Notes: generated from the letters alone by a model not told the origin. DNA of 64,000 nucleotides from Corylus avellana (GCF_901000735.1 NC_081545.1:7741540-7805539); one strand, 5' to 3'. Shown: positions 22,504-35,559, counted from the stretch's first letter. A program made the numbers and translations.

Positions 22504-25420
22504 GTGGTTCAGCCCAACAAGTTTACATCCATTGGTAGAGACAATCCAAAAGAAATTCACTAACAAAAGTGGAGTACAAAGAGTTGTACAAACAAAACCA
22601 TTCAAACCAAAAAGCTCAATACACCCAAATTTCACTTTCACACAAAAAAAATAAAAAAATAAAAAAATAAGAAAATTAAATTACATAAAATAGAGTAAAT
22701 ATACTCTAAAATCTCTAAGTCACCGCGTGACGAAAACAAATTGTGAGAATCACAAGTGAGATATCTTCTTGCCTCTTTCCAAGTAGTTCCTCAAACAAAC
22801 CTCATTCTTATAGGAAATAAGTATTGTTGCAGACAAAGCACTTCCATTGACGCAATAAGTCTTCATTCGGTGGAACAAATGGACAAAGCACTAATAAATA
22901 CAAATGGGCAAAGCACTAAACCCCATTTCAGCAACTTGATTCGGTGCAAAAGCCACAATTTCCTAACAATCAACAGAAGTCTTCACTGTGGTGGAAGACA
23001 TATGGGTCCATCTCTTTTGATAAAAGAGCAGCCAAATAAATCTTCCCAATTGACCAATATAAGCCAATTACCATATTCAACATATACCCACAGAAAGTGT
23101 GGATTTCTACCGATTTATGCCCCAGCGTTACTTTCCATTCAATTTATTATAAGGTGCCAAAAAACAAAACACATCCAACACGTGGCCCCATACTATTATG
23201 AGCCAATTTTTCAACAATTCTCCACCTTAGTGAATATTCACCACTTTTACTATTGCACTCCACCTAGGCTTGAATTTCATCAAGTCTTCAATACAAAACT
23301 CCTCATAACATCTCCTGCAATATCTACACAGGCAATCACAAGCTATAAAAGCAATCAAGTCCAAGCACCTCTTGAACTTGAGAAGACACATCAACTGAAT
23401 TTGTCACCATATTGCCTTGAAGAAAATAGAGATCATCAACTTTGTTACCTTCCATCACAACCAATGAGCCTTTTTTCACTCGAATGACTCAACTTTCACA
23501 GCAAAACATGTATCAAGTGGAGTCCAAAGTACCCAATAAAATAAGATTTTTATTTAAATCTGGTACGTGTTGAACATTCTTCAAAATCCTAACAATCCCG
23601 TCGTGCATCCTTATTCTGACTATACCAACACCAATAATCTTGCAAGTGACATCATTTCCCATCAAAACTAAACCACCATTGATTGACTCATAATTAATAA
23701 ACTAATCCCTTTTAGGGGATATATGAGCAGTACATGGAGTATCAAGGACCCACTTGTCATAAAAACGACTATTAGAAATGGTAACTGTGAGAACAAATTC
23801 TGAATCCTCAACATTTTCTTCAACAATTCCAGCCACAGAAGATGAACTTTCCTTATCACCTTCCTCTTTCTTTTTCAACCTTAGACACTCGGATTTGTAA
23901 TGCTCAAACATTTTGCAATAGTAACACTTAACTTTGCTCTTTGAGTTAGACTGTTATTGATCTCCTCTATCTGAGTCTTTATCATTGAATCGACCTCTAA
24001 AATTAGAGGAATTTTTCGAACGACCCCTAACAAATAAACCTTGTGCCTGATTGTCACTACCTTTCCCGTTCAATCTTGTCTTCAACTCCATAGAATTCAA
24101 AGCAGATTTAACATCAGTTAAGGAAATGGTATCTCTACAATACAACATTAAATTAATAAAATTATCAAATGACGCAGGTAATGAACATAATAAAATTAAG
24201 GGCTTGATCCTCATCATCAACTTTAATATCAACATTTTTTCAAATCCATAAGAATTTTGTTAAATTCATCAAGATGATCACAAAGAGGCGTACCTTTATG
24301 CATCATGAGGGTATATAACCGTTGTTTTAGAAATAAACGATTAGTGAGAGACTTCTTCATGTCAAATTTTCTAACTTTTACCAAAGTCCAGCTGCAGTTT
24401 CTTCATCGGCGACTTCTCTCAAAACTCCATCTAAAAGAGAACAAAATTATTCTGTGGGCTTTTCCTTCAAGTTCTCCACGTTCCTCAATTTCATCAATTG
24501 CTTTAATACCAATTCTATCCTCGAATGGTTCCAAAACCTTCGCCAAGCCTTGTTGTCGCAACAAAGCACGCATCTTGATTCGCCAAAGGATGAAACTATT
24601 ATGACCATCAAAGTTTTTTACTTCAAATTTTGTAGTATTCATTCTACAAAATAAACATCTGGGCTCTGATACCAATTTGTTGTGCCAAATACAAATCTAG
24701 ATCACAAAAGAAGCAAAAAAGTGCAAAATAAGAAAAATAACACAACCACACTAGACACCAAAATTTAAGTAGTTTGGCCTAACAAGCTTATATCTACTGG
24801 CACAGACAATCTAGGAGAAATTTTATAAATAAAAGTGAAGTACAAAGAGTAGTACAAACAAAACCACTCAAACTCAAAAGTCCAATACACCCAAACACAA
24901 GTGTGACCAAAACAAATTGTGAGAATCACAAGTGAGATATCTTGTTGCCTCTCTCCTATTAGTTCCTCAAACAAACCTCATTCTCATATGAAAGAAGTAT
25001 TGTTGCAGACAAAGCACTTCCTTTGATGCAATAAGTCTTCATTCGGTGGAACAAATGTACAAAGCACTAACAAATACAAATGGGCAAAGCACTAATAAAT
25101 GCAAATGGACAAAGCACTAAACCCCATTTCAGCAACTTCATTCGGTGCAAAACCCACAATTGCCTAACAATCAACAAAAGTCTTCTCTATGATGGAAGAC
25201 ATATGGGTCCATCTCTTTTGATAAAAGAGCAACCAAATAAATCTTCCCAATTGACTAATATTATAAGCGAATTACCATATTCAACATATATCCACAGAAA
25301 GTGTGGATTTCCACCGATTTATGCTCCAGCTTTACTTTTCATTCAATTTATTATAATGTGCCAAGAAACAAAACACATCCAACATGTGGCCCCACACTAA
25401 TATCAGCCAATTTTCCAACA
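22504..25420 (-). mobile_element. Gag/protease-only Copia, copy B
   Basis: Counterpart of 10142-14024. The 3' LTR portion is 22504-23216 and the 5' LTR 24678-25420, starting TGTTGTGCC and ending CCAACA with inverted TGTTG/CAACA termini. The primer-binding site (GGCTCTGATACCAA) is at about 24661-24676. The interior is about 1.46 kb. The 5' LTR is some 57 bp shorter than in copy A because of a deletion near 24897. Confidence 0.75.
23569..24677 (-). pseudogene. Gag and protease remnant, copy B
   Basis: Minus-strand order: gag start (TTKFEVKNFDGHNSFILWRIKMRALL, near 24640), UBN2 segment (LILLCSLPASFDNF), zinc knuckle (CYYCKMFEHYKSEC, with Gly to Glu) and protease-like WVLDTPCTAHISPK. Frameshifts and a stop (TTATTGATC region near 23953) separate the parts. 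No integrase or polymerase follows. Confidence 0.75.
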
Positions 25421-25696
25421 ATATTTTTATTATAATATATAAGGTACGTACAGTTAAAATAGAAAACAAATAATAACAAATAACATACTTGAATGGCAAA
25501 AATCTATTGATGACTATTGGCTAAATTCTAAATTATAAAGAATAACTTATCAAAAAAATTGTTAATATTATTTTAGGATAAATGCAAAATCAAACAAGTG
25601 CTTTTGAAACTTTTTACCAAACATATGAGCTCTTTGTTTGGCACAACTTTTTATATACTAAAATTACTTTTTAAGCTCCTTACCACCCCAAACATG

Positions 25697-25736
<40 letters not shown>

Positions 25737-25783
25737 TGAGTAAAAACTGATTTATTGTTATTGTTGTTGAAACGGTTCTTTGA

Positions 25784-26260
25784 ATGGAAAATGAGAACTT
25801 GCAAGATCAAAAGCTAAACATATGTTTGGACGGGGAGATGTGCTTCAAAATAATTTTTGGAATAGCTCGTGGGCTTGTTTACCTTCATCATGACTTCAGA
25901 TTGAGGGTCATCCACATAGATCTAAAAACCAACTACATTTTTCTAGACGAGAATATGAACTCCAAAATATCTGACTTTGGCTTCGCAAAGATATTTAGAA
26001 GCGAAGAAACCGGAACAAACACAACCCAACTAGCATACACTAGCATAAAATCCCCAAATTCTGTTGACAAAAAGAATATTCAATTTCCATATCCAATCAT
26101 AAATGTTGACATGCAGTGGCTATATGTCTCCAGAATATGTCATTGATGGATTTTTCTTAATTAAATCAAATGTTTTTAGCTTTGGTGTAATTCTACTTGA
26201 AATTATAAGTGAAAAAAATGATACAGAATTTTACCGGTCAGAATTAGCCATGTGAACATG
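25784..26260 (+). pseudogene. Receptor-kinase remnant, exons 6-7 (unit 2)
   Basis: Duplicate of 14364-14880. Exon 6 reads [21 protein letters not shown] and [12 protein letters not shown] is again HID. The exon/intron border carries a short deletion, and exon 7 (from about 26117) keeps [13 protein letters not shown] and [10 protein letters not shown] sequence before it decays. It shares most lesions with unit 1 and adds its own. Confidence 0.85.
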
Positions 26261-27138
26261 AGCTGTCCAAGTGGGTAATAATAATAATAATTATTATTAT
26301 TATTGGACATCATCCCTTATCCCTTTATTTTTTTTTTTTCTATTTTAACTAGAAAATTTACCTTTCGAAACACCCCTCATCCCTTTATCTAAATCTCTCT
26401 CTACTTCATTTCATTATTAGTAGGAAAAAAAAAATATTTTATCCCCTAGAACTATATTTACTCCCTTTATCTAAATCTCTCTCTACTTCATTTCATTATT
26501 AGTAGGAAAAAAATTACATTTTTCCCCCTTGAACTATACACTCATTTGCACTTTGACGTCTAATGTTTAAAACGTGATCGACACTTGACCCCCCCCAAAC
26601 TTTTAAATTGTTGCAATTCGACCATTCTGACCTTTTTTTTTTTTTTTTTTTTTTTTCCAAAATTCTCACATCCCAATTTTTTTTTAAAAAAATAAAAATA
26701 AAAATAAAAATTAAAGGATGGCCGACCACCCCAATTGGGCCTGAAGTGGCTTCGGCCACCCAAGACCGGCCACCACTTCAAATCCATTTGAGATGAGAGA
26801 ATGGAGAACAAATATATATACATATTGACTACTACATAACTCAAAAAAAAGTTTCTCCAAATTAAAAAGTCGGATGTAGTATTCCTCATGAGTTTTCACT
26901 ACAATAAAGTCAATAATATATAGTTAAATTAGTTAAAAAGTTAATTTGGGTAGGTGAACGTGAATGCTGCGCGCATAAGCGGTGACTACAAGTATTCACC
27001 CGGTTCATTCTGACAAAAAGTAGCATCACGTTTTCCATGCTACCTTCACTTTGTTCTACCATATATAAATTATTCAAATGGGATCTCACTTTACCAAGTT
27101 CTTCGAGAATATATATATATATATATATATTGAGTTGA
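26261..27138. other. Non-coding, tandem repeat and microsatellites
   Basis: Counterpart of 14881-15702. It contains an (AAT/ATT)n palindrome near 26277-26305 and a local tandem duplication of about 80 bp (CTCTCTCTACTTCATTTCAT twice, near 26392 and 26476) not found in unit 1. A T run lies near 26632-26656, the shared GGCCGACCACC/GGCCACC segment near 26718-26772, and (TA)n near 27111-27131. No gene. Confidence 0.5.
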
Positions 27139-27462
27139 ATGCAGATTAAGAATGGTTCCTATCACAACATTGAGTTGAATCAACTTTCAACTTTATTTAG
27201 ATTTAATAGCTCAAATAACTTGAATAAGGGATTCGTTAGCTTATATCTTTCAGGATTTAGACGTAGCTGTAAGGAGGCTGGAGGCCTTAAAAGTAAAATA
27301 CACCAATCTTTAATTTCTAGTTCTAGGGATTTTGATAAGTTGGAAAATCTACATGATCAGCTGCAACTTAATGAACCTACCCACACTCAACAAGGAAATC
27401 GTTCCCACACGGAAATACAATCAACACCAACGGCTAAGTTTTTCAGTAAGGAAATTCAATAA
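27139..27462 (+). other. Conserved orphan segment (unit 2 copy)
   Basis: An open stretch of 107 codons matching 15703-15987 and running past the point where that copy is cut by the gap. The peptide is polar, has no membrane segment and no motif I recognise. Its position just after a kinase remnant suggests it could be a 3' remnant of the unit, but the intact gene has nothing similar after its stop. Confidence 0.35.
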
Positions 27463-28117
27463 ATCAAATTAAACTGTAATTTAGTTAGTCTTTGTAAGCT
27501 ACCAACCAAAGTGTACGTATAAATTCCTATGAATGAATGAGACAATGTGTGCAACCAAAATTCCTTTGCAATACCTGATTGGACCGTTCTTACATTAGTG
27601 TAGAAGAGGGTGCTAGGTCGTTTCAACGAAACCCGTCTTATTTTGTTTTTCCTTTTTTTTTTTCTTTTAGTTAATAACTTTTTTAATACTTGAGTTTTGT
27701 AATTTTTTTTTTTTCACCTAAGTTTCCAAAATGGTCTAAGGAAATCCGTCTAATCTTAAATGATTATCTTTCAGAAAAGAGAGGAAAAGGTAAAACCACA
27801 TTTCAAATCCCGGTGGAAAGCAAAAATGGACATGTTTTCTCTCCCCACCTCCCATTGTTTTTTCTCTGGCTAAGAAGATAAATCCGAAGACCTTGACCTG
27901 GTCACAAATTTAGCTTAAATAGATCTGCATTACACAGAACCACTACGGCAGAGAGTTTTACACATATCACTGTCCATTTAACTATGAGGAAAATATTTGT
28001 TATCATACAGGTTTACTATAATTTTTTACAAATTAGTGATAGTTCACAATTCACATATTATGAAAAAGTAATGTTAGAAATTATATTTTATATTGCAACT
28101 ATCCCATAACTGATATA

Positions 28118-28154
<37 letters not shown>

Positions 28155-28691
28155 AAGGGTTAGTTGATACGATCACTTCAATATTATTGTAAGATAATTG
28201 TGAAATAAAAATGTAATAAATAACATTATTCTTTATAAAAATGATTGAGTATCATATAAATGCCATGTAACAAGAAGTAGAAGGAATGTCACAAGTGATG
28301 AGATTGGAGGTAGCAAACTCCCTGTTAAGAGGTGATGCCGAATATGTATAATATATATATAATTGAAATGGGAGGTGAATGATGAAGTCAAAGTTCGAAT
28401 TCAAAACATCTAGTTTCGATTCCATATTAAATCATTCCTTATTCCAAAAGTTTAAACTAATAGAAATAAGTAAATTTAATCATTTAATAAATAATTCTGA
28501 CAATTTTATCTAGGTCGAGATCGGATGCTTCATTCATAACTATAAGAGTTGCTTTCACTTCATTGACTGTAGCATGATTTTGTAGGTGTTTTTTTTTGGT
28601 TCGAGCAAAGAGGACCTTAATTTCCATTCGAGCGTCTGTGTGATAAGCATCTTCAGTGTGCTTGAAATGATAGAAAATTTCAATTAAATTA
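27463..28691 (+). promoter_or_regulatory. 5' flank of the intact receptor kinase
   Basis: About 1.2 kb of A/T-rich sequence upstream of the start codon, with an A homopolymer at about 28124-28151. Two blocks are shared with 721-960 and 1798-2400, so this is ancestral promoter-side sequence of the tandem cluster. No confident TATA box or named cis-element could be assigned. Confidence 0.5.
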
Positions 28692-31600
28692 ATGGATTGC
28701 TATTCAAGTTGGTTGCTGTCTTCCATCTTCTTCTTGTTGTATTCCTGTGGTGTGGATTATTGCTATGCCAGAGATACTTTGAAGCAGGGCGGGTGGATTA
28801 CTGAAGATGGAGAAACAACCCTTGTCTCCAGTGGAGGAACGTTTGAACTGGGATTCTTTACTCCTATCAACAGCTCTACCCACTATAGATACTTTGGGAT
28901 TTGGTATCACAAATGGAATCAACAAACAGTTGTATGGGTTGCCAACAGAGGCAGCCCTGTACTTGAAGGTTCCACTGGAACTTTTGGAATCGCAGAAGAT
29001 GGCAAGCTCAAGGTATCGGATACCACTGGAAAACAAGATTATTGGTCTCCGTCTATTGATTCCTCGTCTACAAATCTGACTGTGAAGCTCATGGAATCTG
29101 GAAACCTGGTCATAAGGGATGATCAATGGGGGACGATTCTGTGGGAGAGCTTCCAAAATCCAACTGATACATTTCTTCCAGGTATGAACATGGATGAAAG
29201 CATGACGTTGACTTCATGGATACGCGATGGTGACCCGGGATTGGGGCAGTTCACATTTAGGCAAGCTCAAGTAGGTGAAAACTATTACATATCCAACTCA
29301 GAAAAGCCGCCAGGACTCGATTATTGGAGAAATAGTTGGTTAGATGAAATGGTGGGTTACGTATATTACTTGTTAATAAATTTCAGCAATAGCGGGGATT
29401 TTAGTTACGAAAGGTTAGTGATGAATTATACGGGGGAATTACAGTACTATCAAAGCTCGGGTGTGGACGAGGGATGGTCTTTGATTTGGAGAAGGCCTGA
29501 AGACAAAAATTGTAGCATTTACAAATTTTGTGGGAATTTCGGCATCTGCAATATTAACAATAGGCCATTCGTATGCAAATGTTTGCCCGGGTTCCAGCCT
29601 ACTTTCCCGAAGGATTGGGATTCTGGAGATTTTTCGGGTGGGTGCACAAGAAATTCGAGATTATCTGACGAGGCAAACATGTTCTTGAGCTTAAATATGA
29701 TGAAAGTGAGCAACGAAGACTATGCTATAGAAGTTGAGACCAATGATGACACAGCATGCAGATTGGAGTGCCTTAGCAATAACCTGTGCCATGCTTATTC
29801 AATATCTCCGTACACATCATGCAGAATTTGGACTTCGGATCTAAGTGATCTTCAAGAGGAGTACACAGGCGGTGTTAACCTCTTTGTCCGCGTTGCGAAA
29901 TCTGATATAGGTACTCCTCTTACACGTACAATGGAATATGCTGGGATTAATTTAGTAAAAGTATTTTTCTGGTAATGAAAAAAATCATCATTCGTGTTAA
30001 AAACAAAGTGAAAAACCACCTCTACTGGTATGGATTTTTAAAATCACCTTCACCCAGCTTGGGCTGTCAGGGTTCATTTACAGTAGTATTAATTTTACAT
30101 GTCAAGCATCTCGTTACAATGTTATAATGTTACATTACAAGGCCTCATTTTCAATTTTTAATTATTGTTCCATATTTTATATCTTTGTAGAATCAATTTC
30201 AAGGAATTGTGAGCCTTGTGGCACAAACCTCATCCCCTATCCGCTAAGCACTGGACCAAATTGTGGAGACCCCATGTACTTCAGTTTCTACTGCAACAAT
30301 TTAACAGGCCAAGTTAGCTTCAAGACGCCCAATGGCACCTATCGAGTCGCAAGTATCGATCCAAGTACACAAAAATTTGTCCTCCAAGTCAAATATGCAG
30401 GAAATTATACAAATTTAATAGGAATTCTGCAGCTTAATAAGTCATTACCGTTTAATGCAACCATTGATTCTGACAACTATAGTTCTGAAGTTAAAGATGA
30501 AATAGAGATTAGTTGGGAGCCCCCGTTAGAGCCAAGCTGTAATTCATCTAGAGACTGCAAGGACTGGCCAAATTCAACTTGCAATGTAGCGGGAAATGGA
30601 AAGAGGGTGTGCCTTTGCACTAGAAACTTCCAATGGAATGGCTCAAATTTAAATTGTACTGAAGGTCAGAATGCTATTTCCTGTGCCTCTTGCAGATTAA
30701 GATTATTCTATTAGTGAAGAATGAATTAGACCACTAAGAAGGAGGATCTTGCTCGATTGATATATTTTTTTTCTTGTTTAAATCAGTTGTGATAATCAAA
30801 CCCCATAGCTCTTTCTCCATTGCATTTCATCAGCTTTCCAAAAGTCTTCTTTTCCTTTATGTATAATCACTAGCTACTAATAGTACGTTAGAAATTGGGA
30901 GGTTTTTGGTAGAACTTTCAAATCCTCTTTTGCAATATCATGCTTACCTTGTACTAATAATAGACATTATAATTACGACAATTAATCTAAACAGTAAATC
31001 AATTGAATTTGACTTATCAGCATTTTGATTTTTCTATCGGAGCTTGTTCACTGTGAAAAAAATTATGGAGAGTCATTTTCATATTTTAAGTGTTTATGTG
31101 AGATTAGTCATCTTTCTTTCTTGTACAAGGTTCTCTGTCTTCAAAAGGAAAGATGCCGTTGACTCTAATTGTCATGATACCTCTGATAGTAGTGCTTCTT
31201 CTCACAAGTACAATTGTTTGTATATATTTGCGGAGAAGAAAGATGGCCAAGACACAAGGTAACTGCTTTGCGAAATGCACTCTACCTTGAACAATATGTT
31301 GTATTTCCATTTCAATCAAAATAAAAGCCACTTTTTAGCTATTTCATTTAATTAATTATCATGTAAGTCTAATTGATTTTATATATATATGGCTTTCTTT
31401 TGAACTCAGAAAATCAAAGAAAGCGAGCACTTCGTGCAATAGACAATGAAAAACATGTCAAAGACTTGATAGACTCGGGTGAATTCACAGAAGAAGATAA
31501 GAAAGACATAGATGTACCCTTTTTTGATTTGGAAAGCATTCTCGCAGCTACAAATAGTTTCTCAGATGCAAACAAGCTTGGAGAGGGGGGTTATGGGCCG

Positions 31601-32899
31601 GTTTACAAGGTGATTTCAACATTAGTTGGAATTTAATCTTCATGTAAACTTGTTTCTGGTTAGTGGTAATATTGTGAGTATGATGTCTCAGGGAACATTT
31701 TCAGGATGTCAACAAATTGCTTTAAAGAGGCTCTCATCTGCCTCGCGACAAGGCTTACAAGAATTTAAAAATGAGGTGGTGTTGATTGCAAAACTTCAAC
31801 ATAGAAATCTTGTTAGGCTTCAAGGATATTGCGTGAAAGGAAATGAAAAGATTTTACTCTATGAGTACATGCCCAACAGAAGCTTAGACTCATTTATATT
31901 TGGTTCGCCTCTAAACTGAATTCCTAATCTCTTGTGGTGTTTCATAAACTTTATATATCTTGTTTGAGTAAAAGCTCATTTATTACTATTGCTAAAAATA
32001 TTGTTCTCTTGAATGGCAAATGGAAACCTTTCAAGATCAAAAGCTAAGCGTGTCTTTGGACTGGGAGATGCGCTTCAACATTATTTTAGGAATAGCTCGT
32101 GGGCTTGTTTATCTTCATCATGACTCCAGATTAAGGATCATCCATAGAGATCTAAAAACCAGCAACATTCTTTTAGACGAGGAGATGAACCCCAAAATAT
32201 CCGACTTTGGCTTGGCAAGGATGATTGAAGGTAAAGAGACCAAGGCTAACACAGATAGAGTAGTTGGAACTCAGTAAGTTTACATTACAATGTAGCACAA
32301 TTTTCAATTCCTCAACTCTATTTACAAAAAGAATATACTAGTACCTACCTTATCCACAAATAAATATTATCTTGCAGTGGCTATATGTCTCCGGAGTATG
32401 TATTGCATGGACTTTTCTCAGTTAAATCCGATGCTTTTAGTTTTGGTGTAGTTCTACTTGAGATAATAAGTGGAAAAAAGAATACTGGATTCTATCAATC
32501 AGAACTTGCTATGAGCCTTATAGCTTATGTAAGTGTTTCTAATTTTTTATAATCACTATTATTTTGGCCATTTTATGCTTCATTCCAATTCTGATTTTAA
32601 AATTGTCCCAGGCGTGGAGATTGTGGGCAGAAAACCACGTGTTGGATTTAATGGACTCGGCTCTACATGAAGTTTGCAATGCAAATCAGTTTGTGAAGTG
32701 TGTAAATGTTGGACTCTTATGCGTACAAGAAGAGCCAAATGATCGCCCCACGATGTCAAATGTTTTTACCATGCTTGATAGTGAAGCTGCAACTGTTTCA
32801 ACTCCAAAACAGCCAGCATTTGTTCCATGGAGAGGCCAACCTATCAGAGCTAGTTCTTCTAGTGAACTGGAATTAACCAATAGTTTAGGAGGAAGATGA
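28692..32899 (+). CDS. G-type lectin S-receptor-like Ser/Thr kinase, 8 exons, intact (969 aa)
   Basis: Exons by GT/AG borders and unbroken frame: 28692-29910, 30191-30664, 31130-31258, 31410-31609, 31692-31902, 32036-32273, 32378-32528, 32612-32899. The protein has a signal peptide (about 1-26), a B-lectin domain (about 30-170), an S-locus glycoprotein region with Cys-rich segment (about 270-325), PAN-like (about 335-405), a second Cys-rich region (about 410-564) resembling the extracellular part of wall-associated kinases, a membrane helix (about 575-598, followed by RRRK) and a kinase domain. Kinase residues seen: GEGGYG loop, Lys686 in IALKRL, HRD at 781-783, DFG at 801-803, and HGYMSPEY; it is an RD kinase. 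Length and eight-exon plan fit the At4g03230-like group. It should sit in the plasma membrane and relay an extracellular signal; the ligand is unknown. The usual DVFSFG reads DAFSFG. It is the only intact member of its cluster. Confidence 0.9.
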
Positions 32900-33603
32900 T
32901 CGATAATGTATGATACCAATGCAAGTTCTCGTGAGTGTCCTTTACTACACTTGCAAAGGTTCTATTGGACCAAACATTTGATATCAATTCTGGCAGAGAA
33001 ACCAAGCTGCTCGTACATATGGTACATACCAGAAAAATCTCATGTTCTATTTTGTACTGTGGGTTTATCATTCCTTTGCTTACAGTTCAAATGGGAATAA
33101 GATTTTTTTATTTTTTTATTTTTTAATGAGCAGCTTTTTATATCAACCATATCACTTTATAACTTCTCAAAAAAATAAATAAATAAATGCAGAAACCAGA
33201 CATTGAAACAAGTTTCAAAGACTCACTCAAACTACCATTCAGCTACTGAACAAATTAACCAACCATAAACAAATACATGCAAAAGAACTATACATACTAA
33301 AATATTTGGATCAATCCCCTTTTTACAGCAAATGCTCTCCCTACACTAATATCTGTTATATATGGCTTGTATTTTTTTTGGTAGGAGCGTTTGTGTATTC
33401 CACGGAAGCATTGCTTCAAAATCTTAAATAATGCAATTGGCTGTACTGTGCAATTGGCTATGTCATTTTATTTAAACTAACATGACCACATCAATAAAGT
33501 CAAGAGTAACTTGGTGGGGTTAAGGTTTAGTCTATACAAATATGCCAGCCTAAAGAATGAGAAAGCCTGTCTTTTTGCGGATATAATGATAACATTTTCA
33601 ACC
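32900..33603. other. 3' flank of intact receptor kinase
   Basis: No coding sequence. It holds the 3' untranslated region and A/T-rich intergenic DNA (T-rich run at 33102-33124). AATAAG near 33095 could serve in polyadenylation, but this is weak. Confidence 0.5.
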
Positions 33604-33608
33604 AATAG

Positions 33609-34155
33609 TGATGCAGATCAAGAGGGTTTCTGGAGTTGGTGTCTGGATAGGCTTCTCCCATGTCCGGACAGGGCTGCGAAAGAAGGGTTACTGGAAACCC
33701 CGTCAGGACAGGGTCTCTATCTGTCGAACAGCAGTGCATTCTGGGAGTTGTAGGAATTCCCGTCCGGACGGGCCTCCTAGCCGTCCGGACGGCTCTATGT
33801 TATTTTTATGCACGTTTGTTTTGTTTACGTGTCCAGACACAGGGTATGTCCTATTCGGACACCCTTCGTAGATTTACAATTACGAGTTTATTTCATATTT
33901 TAATTAGGTTTAGTAGTCTTGGGTCTATAAATACATGCTTATAGCCTCTAGAAACGCAGTTTATGTTTATTATTGAGTTTGTTTAATAAGAATTACTCAA
34001 AGTTGAGTTTCTTCTTAATTTTCCTCAAAAACCTAGAGAATATCTAGCGTTTTAGAGAAGATTTCTTAGATCCTTTGATAGAATCAAGATCTAGAAATAC
34101 CTATCTGCTGCTTAATGTTGTTATTCACTACAGCCCACTAAGTCACGCTGTATCA
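33609..34155 (+). repeat. 5' LTR of acidic-ORF element
   Basis: 547 bp. U3 carries several GTCCGGAC-type palindromes (33660-33840), including an extra copy (about 33767-33805) that the right LTR lacks; that indel explains most of the length difference. TATA box at 33926. Confidence 0.88.
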
Positions 34156-34200
34156 GTTGGTATCAGAGCCAAGTTACTTTCCATGAATGGGTAGGGGCAA

Positions 34201-35479
34201 CCATTGTGCAGACATGAACGAAGTGCACGTGCACATGGAAGCAGCACGTAAGTAGCAACCGGCGATTCGTTTGCGGCACATGGAGGAGAGGATTGGTGGT
34301 CTAACCGTGCAAAAGAAGGGGCGTGCGCGCACCCAATATGAGGTCCCTACCGATCACTTGGCCGACATGGATGATCCAAGCGTTCGTCGTCGTCAACCAA
34401 GACCGCGGTACGCGGGGGTGGGAGACAATTTTATCGTTTAGAGTGAACCAGTTAATCCTTATGTGGGGCGCAGAGTACGGAAGGAATTTCCAACGGCACA
34501 AGCCCATGCTATATCATGAGACGTAGGCGTCAAGCTCAACTCCCAAAAAGAAAAGGTAAAAAATTATGACAAAAAGAAGGGGCCTAGAGAGGTGACAGAA
34601 AGTAGGAGTCAAACGGAGATCCGTTGGCAACGCAGTATGGAAGATTGGATGGAGACCCTGTGGGGACAGATAGACAGCCTCACGACCCAAATTGGCAACA
34701 TGTGTGGTCCTAACGTTCATTGCCGGCAACCAACTCCATGGAGGAAGGCATGGATTGAGGCGAAGATTCCGCGACAGTCCAACTTTACCCTTATGCACGA
34801 TCCTCAACCCCATCTACCAAATTCATATGATGTGGAAGAGGAAAGAGAACATGTTGATGAAGAGTTCCAGGAATCTGAGTTCCTTAATGAAGAGTTCAGG
34901 CATGAGGATGTTGAAGATCCTTTACAAGGATTCGTGGATTGGGATTCCCCACCAACCTATGATGACAATGTCAGTGAGATATATCCGAATAAAAGACCTT
35001 TGCCATCCGACCTAGAGGAAGAGTACAAAGAAGATGGGTTTTTTTCCATGTTTGACGGCCTCTACTCCGAAGAAGATGACCTATTGGAAGAGGAAGAACC
35101 CACGGATGGCATCGCAAATTATGAAGAGGTTGATGAAGACCCTCTAGGTGAAGTGCCTAATTTTAGCGATGAAGAATTAGGTTATGTTGATTTCCTTGGT
35201 GTAGACAAAATCTTGTCGGATTCTCATAACAATGACTATCATGAGTTTTATGCAGATGAGGAAAATTACATGTTCACAAGGGAAACAATGGCTGACCCAT
35301 TCTTGAGTATCTTCATGGCACGTGAAAGGAAAAAGGAACGAGAGAAGTACGGCAAGCCCGAAGTATTGCCAAAAGGTGTGTGGGGCCTTCATGACAATCA
35401 TCAAGGTATCTCGATGATGAAGAGCATCACATTTATTGTGAGGTGTTGCCTTGTCTTGATCTTGAGGAGAGGAGAATGA
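34201..35479 (+). pseudogene. Gag-like start (broken) and acidic ORF of the LTR element
   Basis: From 34214 one frame (MNEVHVHMEAARK) runs with three stops (34253, 34438 and 34519) through MEERIGGLTVQ and DDPSVRRRQPRPRYAG, a basic segment like the N-terminus of Ty3-type gag. From 34592 it is open for 295 codons. That part is very rich in Asp and Glu (VEEEREHVDEEFQESEF, DDLLEEEEP, SDEELGYVDFLGVD) and ends with a basic segment (FMARERKKEREKYGK). I know no named domain here and there is no zinc knuckle or protease. It could be a degenerate gag-pol linker of a Ty3-type parent or a distinct accessory protein. Confidence 0.5.
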
Positions 35480-35559
35480 AATGAGTTGACGGGGCATCCG
35501 AAGGACCGTGGAAAGAACTGGCCGAATTCAAGGTCGAATTCTCTCCAATCTAGGGAGAA

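Larger units (their letters stand above)
16088..27435 (+). repeat. Tandem duplication, copy B
   Basis: Second copy of the block at 3838-15987. It begins inside the left LTR of the coding Copia because the gap removed what lay before. It lacks the solo LTR at 11170-12075 and so shows the empty CAAAG site at about 23525. Confidence 0.85.

Noticed and set aside
28704..29156. 150-codon antisense open stretch over exon 1 of the intact receptor kinase.
   Set aside because: It is a shadow of a constrained coding exon and has no protein-like features of its own.
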